Source: Ruoffia halotolerans (GTDB lineage: Bacteria; Bacillota; Bacilli; Lactobacillales; Aerococcaceae). Taken from it: a stretch of DNA of 64,000 bases. Of the stretch, positions 37,282-44,599 are shown one piece after another. The DNA lies in the NCBI RefSeq assembly GCF_014049385.1, contig NZ_JACAOA010000005.1:1-64000 (forward strand), written 5' to 3'. The translations under genes and the position numbers were made by a program. Each line of letters begins with the position of its first letter. The first letter of the stretch is position 1. The notes under the pieces are model-generated. The model was not told the origin of the DNA and made no database searches. It saw only the letters and a list, made by a program, of their open reading frames with translations.

Positions 37282-37312
37282 AAAGTCAGGTCATATGCCC
37301 TGACTTTTTCTT
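37282..37312. terminator. Terminator at the 3' end of the rsgA relic
   Basis: AAAGTCAGG / CCTGACTTT hairpin with T run; overlaps the last codons of the rsgA relic. Confidence 0.65.
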
Positions 37313-38403
37313 GTAGCTAGTGATTTTGTTTTTTGAATCTATTTTACTTTTGCACTTTACGAGCATTTTTATGCCACCATAATCTCTAAACATTTCTTTT
37401 AATTTTGTTCGTTCGATTTCTTTTGAACTCAGTCCTGCGTATTTTGCTTCTCGTCTTAATTCAAAATAGCCATATCTTTCCACTGGCATATTTACATCGG
37501 CTATAGCATTAAGTATAACACATTTGGGTTCGTTTGTATGCGTACAATCATTAAATTTACATTGTTGAGCTAAAATATCTATATAACTGAAATTACGTGT
37601 AATACTGAAACTTTCAAATCCGATTTCTCGGATACCAGGTGTATCAATGACAATTCCACCCTTTTGACTTATAAATAATTCACGATATTACCTTGTATGT
37701 AGTCCTTTACCATCATTTATTAACTCATCTGTTTCCAAGATTGTTTTACCGAGAAAATAATTAATTATTGTTGGTTTTCCAACTCCAGATGAACCAATAA
37801 AGGCAGCAGTTGTACCAGCCAATAACTGGCTTTCTAAATAATCAAGACTTTGAGGATCATATGTAGAAGTAACAACGACTTCTACACCAATAGCTACTTC
37901 ATCCAATTCTATTAGCTTTTCGGTTAAATTTTCACATAAATCTGCTTTTGTCAGAACTATTAGTGTCATTGTCCCGCTATCCCAAACCATACTTAATATC
38001 TTTCAATTCGACGTACATTAAAGTCATTGTTAAGTGACATACAAATATAAACAATATCGACTTTTGTTGCTACAAGGTGTTCATCATTCGATGTTCCTAC
38101 TACCTTACATAGAATCACGGTCTTGCATCTAAGTACATGATGGATAATTGCATGTCCTTCATCGTCGCTCAGCTTATCAACTATAAAAAAATCGCTAAAA
38201 GCTGGATAATCCGATATTTTTTCAATGTTATATCGAAACTTTCCACATACTTTTGCCGTAATTTCATTATCATCTGTCATGGTTTTATATATATTTTTTG
38301 TTTGTGAAGAAATTCGGCCTACAAACAATTCAGATATTGATTTGCTTCCGAATTTTTTCTTTGCTAATTGCTAATTTTTAATTAATTCAATGTTTTCCTC
38401 CAT
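37286..38403 (-). pseudogene. rsgA: Ribosome small-subunit GTPase RsgA (YjeQ-like), decayed
   Basis: Read on the minus strand from ATG at 38403: a TAG after ten codons, then an OB-fold part (GKFRYNIEKISDYPAFSDFF), TAA near 37991, VLTKADLC (G4 motif), GSSGVGKPTIIN (Walker A with Ser to Pro), KGLHTR, a break, GGIVIDTPGIRE (G3), and the zinc-knuckle region with CKFNDCTHTNEPKC-like spacing, ending in RREAKYAG. All domains of the family are present in order but with at least three lesions and a damaged P-loop. A functional rsgA probably exists elsewhere, this being a paralogue. Confidence 0.85.
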
Positions 38404-38661
38404 TAAAGTGCTTAAGTGACTACCAACACTTGTGGGAGGATCCATACACGATTTAGTCTGTATACTCCACCCGAAATATTACATTTACCATTTTAATCAT
38501 AAAAATACTCAATCTTTTCGGTACAAACTGTATTCTTTTAAATATAACTGAATGATGATAAATTGCTATTATTTCACGCATTTTTTATAAGGTGTATTTT
38601 ACGTAAAATATAAAAAGTATGTTATAATCAAAGTATCGATTGAATATGAAAGGACATGATT

Positions 38662-39618
38662 ATGGGATTATTAGTAGATGGACAATGGCAAGATAAATGG
38701 TATGACACTGAAAAAAACGGTGGTCGTTTTGTTCGTAAAGATTCGCAATTTCGCAATTGGATAACAGCAGATGGAAGTGCTGGACCTACAGGTGATGGTG
38801 GTTTTAAAGCAGAAAAAGGACGTTATCATTTATATGTATCACTAGCCTGCCCTTGGGCTCATCGTACGTTGATTGTGCGTGCGTTAAAAGGTTTAGAGGA
38901 TTTTATATCTCTATCTGTTGTTAACCCACAAATGTTAGAGAACGGATGGACATTTGAAGACGGTCCTGGAGTCATTAAGGATTCAGTTAATAATGCTGAT
39001 TATTTATTTGAAGTTTACAAAGCTGCAGATGATAATTATAGCGGTCGCGTGACGGTACCTGTATTGTGGGACAAACAAACCGGCAAGATTGTTAATAATG
39101 AGTCTTCAGAAATATTACGTATGCTTAACTCAGCTTTTGATGACATTGGTGCTAAACCTGGTGACTACTCACCTGAAGCGTTAATGGACGAAATCGATGC
39201 CATGAATGATAGAGTTTACAATAACGTAAATAATGGTGTGTATAAGTCTGGATTTGCAACTAAACAAGAAGTTTATGAAGAAGAAGTTACGAATGTGTTC
39301 AAAGTACTAGATGAACTAGAAGAACATCTAGAAAACCGGAAATATCTAGTCGGTGATCAGTTAACAGAAGCTGATATTCGTTTATTTACTACCCTAGTTC
39401 GATTTGATGCGGTTTATTATAGTCACTTCAAATGTAACTTTAAACGTATTGTAGATTATCCAAATCTTTGGCGTTTAACACGTGAAATCTACAATATTGA
39501 AGGTGTAGCCGAAACTGTAAATATGCAACATATCAAAGATCATTACTATATTAGTCATAAGACAATTAATCCAACAGGCATTGTTCCTAAAGGACCAGAA
39601 CTAGCTTTTAGCCTATAA
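38662..39618 (+). CDS. Glutathionyl-hydroquinone reductase-like glutathione S-transferase (YqjG family)
   Basis: 318-residue Xi-class GST. The CPWAHRT motif (Cys63 in this numbering) is the catalytic Cys of S-glutathionyl-hydroquinone reductases, followed by a helical GST C-terminal domain (LTEADIRLFTTLVRFD). Such enzymes strip glutathione from quinone conjugates. The ATG at 38662 fits the RBS GAAAGGA better than the ATG at 38656. The 38404-38655 stretch carries only the promoter region. Confidence 0.9.
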   Translation: MGLLVDGQWQDKWYDTEKNGGRFVRKDSQFRNWITADGSAGPTGDGGFKAEKGRYHLYVSLACPWAHRTLIVRALKGLEDFISLSVVNPQMLENGWTFEDGPGVIKDSVNNADYLFEVYKAADDNYSGRVTVPVLWDKQTGKIVNNESSEILRMLNSAFDDIGAKPGDYSPEALMDEIDAMNDRVYNNVNNGVYKSGFATKQEVYEEEVTNVFKVLDELEEHLENRKYLVGDQLTEADIRLFTTLVRFDAVYYSHFKCNFKRIVDYPNLWRLTREIYNIEGVAETVNMQHIKDHYYISHKTINPTGIVPKGPELAFSL

Positions 39619-39623
39619 AATAC

Positions 39624-39656
39624 TCAAAGCCAGCCTTTTAAGGGCTGGCTTTGTTT
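39624..39656. terminator. Bidirectional terminator
   Basis: AAAGCCAGCC / GGCTGGCTTT hairpin between convergent genes. Confidence 0.85.
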
Positions 39657-39670
39657 GATTATTAAATTTT

Positions 39671-40666
39671 TTAAATGAAGTCAAATTCAGTTCCGATATT
39701 TTGTTCAACAGCGCGACGGCGTACAACCTCCGCTACTGCAACATCTAAAGCACCAGTACCGATAGGGATACAAATAATTCTTTCATTAGAATAATCTTCT
39801 AGTGTCACTTTATTAGCAGCTAACTCGCCTAAGGTACAATAAATATCATCTTCAGTGACTTTACCTGCCTTTGTTAGTGGTTTTAACACACCACGGTGTA
39901 AAGCTTGATCAACATGGTCAACGATAATTTTGTCCGCCGAAAGGATAACATCTTCACTTACCTCTTCAAAAGATCCCATTGGGAAGACGATTGTTCCAGA
40001 TTTAACCATTTCTTTTGTTATAAATGGTTCTTGTGCCGGTGTAAAAGTAAATAAAGCTTCATTATCTGTTGCTTCTTCAGGATGAGCTGGGTCTGCAATA
40101 ATAATCTCGCCTTTAACAAATGGTTCCATATCTGCTTTAAATTGTTCCGCAGTAGAACGTCGATGATTCCAAACAACTAATCGATCAATATCAAACAAAT
40201 CGGCAATACATATGGTAGCTGTTCTAGCTTGTATACCTGCACCAAACATTCCAACTGTAATAGAATCCTTTTTACCAAGATATTTCAATGCTACTGCTGC
40301 CTGTGAACCAGTACGCATATTTGAAATATAAGACCCTTCCATTACAGAAGTAAATGTACCCAGTTCAGGATCAATTAATGTAATAAGTGCTGTAATATAT
40401 GGTAAGTTCATTTCTTTTCGTTTACCAGCAAAGCCACCGACCCATTTTTGTCCACCAACTTTTAACCAGTCCACATAAGCTGGCATGGCATTCATAAAGC
40501 CTTCATTTTGGGGCCAGTTTCCTGTTTCACCTAAATCTAAGGTAACTTTAGTCGGGTTGACAATCTCACCCAAGCCAAACCCTTCAAACGTCTTATCAAC
40601 GACTTCATTAATCTCTGAAACGGAAATTAAACTCTTCACTTGCTCTTCATTTAATAATCTTGTCAT
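39671..40666 (-). CDS. Ornithine cyclodeaminase / mu-crystallin family protein
   Basis: 331-residue NAD(P)-dependent amino/imino acid enzyme. The family signatures are GGQKWVGGFAGKR, the Rossmann motif VGMFGAGIQARTA and GSFEEVSEDVI. Members include ornithine cyclodeaminase, alanine dehydrogenase (AlaDH of archaea) and ketimine reductase; which reaction applies here is open. Single gene with RBS ATAGGAGG, convergent with the GST-like gene. Confidence 0.88.
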   Translation of the reverse strand: MTRLLNEEQVKSLISVSEINEVVDKTFEGFGLGEIVNPTKVTLDLGETGNWPQNEGFMNAMPAYVDWLKVGGQKWVGGFAGKRKEMNLPYITALITLIDPELGTFTSVMEGSYISNMRTGSQAAVALKYLGKKDSITVGMFGAGIQARTATICIADLFDIDRLVVWNHRRSTAEQFKADMEPFVKGEIIIADPAHPEEATDNEALFTFTPAQEPFITKEMVKSGTIVFPMGSFEEVSEDVILSADKIIVDHVDQALHRGVLKPLTKAGKVTEDDIYCTLGELAANKVTLEDYSNERIICIPIGTGALDVAVAEVVRRRAVEQNIGTEFDFI

Positions 40667-40856
40667 ATGAGCCTCCTATACATTAATGTCATTTTTACTA
40701 ATTGAGTGGTTGAAAAAAGAACACTTCTTATTTTCATTTTACACTAAAAATGAAATTTTTGCTGAGAATTTATTAAAAAGTAACTCATCTGATGATATTT
40801 CTACACATCCTGATAGTCATCTGATAACAAATATGAACTAGTTGATAACGTTTATA

Positions 40857-41024
40857 ATGAAACAAGAAGTACAAGCTACAAATTCAGCTAAGAAACTTGA
40901 TAGAGTTAAAGAAGACGCAGCTCCAAATATTCTTAAAGAAACACCAGAATCTACAGAACCAGTTGCTCGCTTCAAAGACAAAGACGAATATCAAATTTTA
41001 AACCAAAAGACTCTGCTTAGTTAA
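40857..41024 (+). CDS. Hypothetical small protein
   Basis: A 55-codon frame (MKQEVQATNSAKKLDR... ending NQKTLLS), rich in Lys/Glu, with no hydrophobic segment and no strong RBS. Its end overlaps a terminator hairpin (AGACTCTG / CAGAGTCT at 41008-41045). It may be a relic or chance frame; no family recognised. The rest of 40667-41058 holds nothing else. Confidence 0.25.
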   Translation: MKQEVQATNSAKKLDRVKEDAAPNILKETPESTEPVARFKDKDEYQILNQKTLLS

Positions 41025-41047
41025 GAACTTAGCAGAGTCTTACTTCT
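41007..41047. terminator. Terminator hairpin next to quinone oxidoreductase gene
   Basis: AAGACTCTGCTTAGTT / AACTTAGCAGAGTCTT with a 4-base loop and T-rich tail; serves the minus-strand oxidoreductase gene and possibly the plus strand. Confidence 0.8.
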
Positions 41048-41058
41048 TTTAAATAATA

Positions 41059-42054
41059 TTACGGTTTTAAGATTGATTTACCGTTTCCAGATCGTGTTAA
41101 TAAATCCTCATGTACCTTTTGAACTTCCCTTAAAGGGACACACTCTCCAATAACAGGATTAATTACACCATGTTCTAACATGGCGATAATTCCAGCAGAC
41201 ACTTCTGTGTAATCCTCTTCAGTTAAGTTTGGTAGCGAAGCACCTAGAACATTAATATTTCGGCTTAAAATAAGTCTAGGAGAGATTTCAATGGTGTCCC
41301 TAGCTCCTACAACTATAATTCTTCCTTTTGTTTTGATGGCTTGTAAATCTAGTTCTAAGTTTTTATTAGCTAAGAATTCAATAATAACATCTGGGCCCAC
41401 TCCATTTGTATACTCATTTAACTGATCTAAATTGTTGTCATTCAAATGATTCATCGCGTAGTCTGCCCCATTATCTAAGATGGCTTGTAAACCTTCTTCG
41501 GTGCTTGAAGTTCCGATGACGGTTGCTCCAATGGATTTAGCCATCTGAACAGCAAGCGTTCCTACACCACCAGTTGCCCCATGGATAAAGACTGTTTCAC
41601 CAGGTTTTAGATTCGCTCTTTGGAATAATATATGATAGGCAGTAAACCCAGGTATGCCTAGGGCAGCACCTTGTTCAAAACTGGCATTATCAGGTAAAGG
41701 CAACACGATATCTGAATCCACAACTACCTTTTCAGCATAAGTTCCAGATTGGTTGATTTTACGGAATGTTCCAACAAACACTCTATCTCCAACTTGAAAA
41801 TTAGATACATCATCGCCTATCTCTTCGATAACTCCTGCCCCATCAAAACCAGGTGTAAATGGCAATTCTGGAATATATAAATTGTAATTTCCAGTTAAGA
41901 CATAAGATTCGTTAGGATTGACACCAACGGCTTCCATTTTTATTTTTACTTGATTACGATCAATTTCTGGTTCAGTTACTTCTTTATATAGTAAATTATG
42001 ATAGTCTCCGAATTCTTCAACCACTACAGCACTCATTTGTTTATTCTTGTTCAT
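41059..42054 (-). CDS. Zinc-type alcohol dehydrogenase-like NADPH:quinone oxidoreductase
   Basis: 331-residue medium-chain reductase. The catalytic GroES-like domain (GVNPNESYVLTGNY, PGFDGAGVIEEIG) lacks structural zinc cysteines, and the Rossmann motif HGATGGVGTLAVQMAK follows. This is the quinone oxidoreductase (QOR) subclass. It probably reduces quinones or reactive enones with NADPH. RBS AGAGGGG. Confidence 0.88.
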   Translation of the reverse strand: MNKNKQMSAVVVEEFGDYHNLLYKEVTEPEIDRNQVKIKMEAVGVNPNESYVLTGNYNLYIPELPFTPGFDGAGVIEEIGDDVSNFQVGDRVFVGTFRKINQSGTYAEKVVVDSDIVLPLPDNASFEQGAALGIPGFTAYHILFQRANLKPGETVFIHGATGGVGTLAVQMAKSIGATVIGTSSTEEGLQAILDNGADYAMNHLNDNNLDQLNEYTNGVGPDVIIEFLANKNLELDLQAIKTKGRIIVVGARDTIEISPRLILSRNINVLGASLPNLTEEDYTEVSAGIIAMLEHGVINPVIGECVPLREVQKVHEDLLTRSGNGKSILKP

Positions 42055-42118
42055 TTATACCCCTCTTTATCTTTAAAACTTAATAAAAAATACTTCTAGA
42101 AAGAAGTATTTTAGTAAT

Positions 42119-42586
42119 TTATGCTAATTTACGTAAATCTTTTAACTCATTTATCTTAACGGATGGTTCACCGTTCTCACTATATAAAAACTCACGAGGT
42201 GTAATACTGTTAGACATTGCAACGATTAATCGATCACGATATGGCTCTGGTAGTTCATCAAAAAGTAATTGTTTGTCTGTAAGGTTTAATTGCTTTCTAA
42301 GGGACTCAATCTCACCTTTAGATTTTAATTTATAAGAGCGAGTGGGAAGTTTATCAGTGATAGTTCTTTTTTCAACTCTGTAGAAATAATTATCATCTCC
42401 ATAGTTTATTTCCAATGCACCAGTATTCGTTCTTGTTTTAGTTACATTTGAATATTTGTCTTTTTGGATTTCCCACCAGGTCTCTATGCCTTTGACTGCT
42501 TCTTCTTCGGTTTGGTAACTACCATGTTCTTTGCGGATATTTTGTCTACGATTAACCCAATAATTAGTATATACTGTCTGATTCAT
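42119..42586 (-). CDS. Hypothetical protein, 155 residues
   Basis: Soluble, charged protein (MNQTVYTNYWVNRRQNIR...), no signal peptide, no membrane segment. The ATG at 42586 follows a perfect AGGAGG. I do not recognise the family. The last part (EPYRDRLIVAMSNSITPREF) is helical. It lies 10 bases downstream of ung on the same strand, so it is probably co-transcribed with it. Confidence 0.7.
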   Translation of the reverse strand: MNQTVYTNYWVNRRQNIRKEHGSYQTEEEAVKGIETWWEIQKDKYSNVTKTRTNTGALEINYGDDNYFYRVEKRTITDKLPTRSYKLKSKGEIESLRKQLNLTDKQLLFDELPEPYRDRLIVAMSNSITPREFLYSENGEPSVKINELKDLRKLA

Positions 42587-42656
42587 AGTGTACCTCCTAG
42601 ATTGTCTTGATAGCGTTATCATATGATACATATGAAATAAGGTCAAATAATTAGCA

Positions 42657-43331
42657 TTAAATATTATCTAATTTCCAGTCAATTGGCGTTTGTCCATCTG
42701 CTTCTAACAGAGCATTTACTTTAGAGAATGGTTTAGATCCAAAGAAAGAATGTCTAGCCGAAAATGGACTCGGGTGTGACGACTCTATAACGAAATGCTT
42801 GTTAGTATTGATTAAATCTTTCTTTTGTTGCGCATGTCTTCCCCAAAGCAGGAAAACAACCGCATGGTCTAAATCATTTAATGCTTCAATAGCATGATTA
42901 GTTACTTCTTCCCAGCCTTTGTTTTTATGGGAATTGGGTGTGTGAGCTCTAACAGTCAAAACTGTATTTAACATTAAGACACCTTGTTTTGCCCATTTTT
43001 TTAAATAACCATGATTTACTGGCGGATAATTTAAATCGTTTTCCAATTCTTTAAAGATATTTCTTAATGAAGGCGGGATTTTAACCGATTCTTTAACTGA
43101 GAAACTTAACCCATGTGCTTGATTTGGGCCATGATAAGGGTCCTGGCCTATGATTACGACCTTGACATCTGTGTATGGAGTCCACTCAAAGGCAGTCCAA
43201 ATGTCTTCTTTTGGCGGATAAACGATATGCTCTTCATACTCATCGATTAAAAATCGTTTTAAAGATTGATAAGATTCTGTATTAGCAGCTTCTTCCATAA
43301 TAGGTTGCCAATCATTTTGTATTTTTATCAT
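42657..43331 (-). CDS. ung: Uracil-DNA glycosylase
   Basis: 224-residue family-1 UDG, which removes uracil from DNA. The water-activating loop GQDPYHG is at residues 62-68 (catalytic Asp64), and the minor-groove loop HPSPFSA (catalytic His) is near residue 187. Full length. RBS AAGGAGG. Confidence 0.96.
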   Translation of the reverse strand: MIKIQNDWQPIMEEAANTESYQSLKRFLIDEYEEHIVYPPKEDIWTAFEWTPYTDVKVVIIGQDPYHGPNQAHGLSFSVKESVKIPPSLRNIFKELENDLNYPPVNHGYLKKWAKQGVLMLNTVLTVRAHTPNSHKNKGWEEVTNHAIEALNDLDHAVVFLLWGRHAQQKKDLINTNKHFVIESSHPSPFSARHSFFGSKPFSKVNALLEADGQTPIDWKLDNI

Positions 43332-43419
43332 TTTCTCCTCCTTAATATTATTCTATACCTTACATTATTTTACTCAATTTGTTAAACTTAAAGCATTATA
43401 TAAATATAGAGGTGTACCA

Positions 43420-43929
43420 TTGTCAAAAATAACATTTAGAAATGCAACATTAGAGGATGCAAGTCAAATTTTACAAATCTACCAACCATATATCGAGAAT
43501 ACTACTGTAACAATGGCCATCCAAGTGCCTACCATTGAAAATTATAAAAAAGTTATGCAAAAAATTATTGAGCGATTGGCTTTTGTTGTAGCTGAAGTAG
43601 ATCAAGAAATAATTGGTTATGCTTTTGCTAATCACTTTCAAGAAAAGCGTCAAGCGTATAAATACACTTGTATAATAAATTTATACATCAATCCCTCTTA
43701 CTATGGCACTGGATTAGGCCAGCAATTATATGAGAACTTAGAACAGAAATTAAAACAAATTGGAATTGTTCAACTTTATTCGAATTTAACTGCAAGTAAT
43801 ATTGCTGGTTACCGTTTCTTACAAAAAAATGATTATACCGTTGTCGGCCAAATGCCTAAATTCGGCTATAAATTTGATGAATGGCATGACATCTTATGGA
43901 TGGCAAAAACAGTTCAGTCCAATACTTAA
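43420..43929 (+). CDS. GNAT-family N-acetyltransferase
   Basis: 169-residue GNAT protein resembling the phosphinothricin/methionine sulfoximine acetyltransferase group (FRNATLEDASQILQIYQPYI at the N-terminus; the acetyl-CoA motif YGTGLGQQLYENL in the middle). The TTG start at 43420 follows AGAGGTG. Divergent from ung; single gene. Confidence 0.88.
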   Translation: MSKITFRNATLEDASQILQIYQPYIENTTVTMAIQVPTIENYKKVMQKIIERLAFVVAEVDQEIIGYAFANHFQEKRQAYKYTCIINLYINPSYYGTGLGQQLYENLEQKLKQIGIVQLYSNLTASNIAGYRFLQKNDYTVVGQMPKFGYKFDEWHDILWMAKTVQSNT

Positions 43930-43938
43930 GAATGCCTT

Positions 43939-44535
43939 CTATAAACTAAATATATGTAAAAAGTCTCGGGAATCATAGGTTCCGGGGATTTTTATTTTGT
44001 CTATAAGTTCAAATGGTGTTTCTTCTTTCAAAAATTTAATTACAGCCCGTTCTGGATAATACAAGATGAGTTTCACTGGACGTCGAACCAATTTAACCGA
44101 GTAAAAGATATTATTAATAACATTTTTAAAAATTTTGAATGCAAATGGATTGAAAAAATAGAATATAGAGTCGTTTGATTCAATTAGATACTCGTCTGCG
44201 TAAGTATGTTTGATATATATGTCATTATTTGGTATTTTAAAGCGCTTTTGAAACTGTTTTTTGTTGTTCTCTAGTTCTTCAAACGTCATTGGATGAAGTT
44301 CTATGCCTTTAACCGTAATCCCAAATCGATAGTGCACATAGAACATAGCTCTTCCAGTTCCACAGCCCATATCCACAAACACGTCATCTTTTGATACAGT
44401 TAGATTATCAAATAAGAGACTTAATACTTCATAATCCGTTGATTCTAAACGATGGTAATCATAGATTGCTGCTTGCCAGTCACGTTCATTAGTCGTTTCT
44501 ATGTTTAATAAGTTGTCCCATTCTTGGTTATTCAT
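43939..44535 (-). CDS. SAM-dependent methyltransferase
   Basis: 198 residues with the class I SAM-binding motif VDMGCGTGRA (motif I), GIELHP (motif II) and FFNPFAF in the catalytic-loop position. Substrate unknown. It follows the LysM amidase gene on the same strand with a terminator between, so it is probably a separate unit. RBS CAGGTGAT. Confidence 0.85.
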   Translation of the reverse strand: MNNQEWDNLLNIETTNERDWQAAIYDYHRLESTDYEVLSLLFDNLTVSKDDVFVDMGCGTGRAMFYVHYRFGITVKGIELHPMTFEELENNKKQFQKRFKIPNNDIYIKHTYADEYLIESNDSIFYFFNPFAFKIFKNVINNIFYSVKLVRRPVKLILYYPERAVIKFLKEETPFELIDKIKIPGTYDSRDFLHIFSL

Positions 44536-44549
44536 TTAATCACCTGAAT

Positions 44550-44580
44550 TAAAAAACGGGCAGGAAGCCCGTTTAAATTT
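44550..44580 (-). terminator. Terminator of the LysM amidase gene
   Basis: AACGGGC-TTCC-TGCCCGTT hairpin followed by T run on the minus strand. Confidence 0.82.
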
Positions 44581-44599
44581 TTTATTTAAAGAGTGTTAA

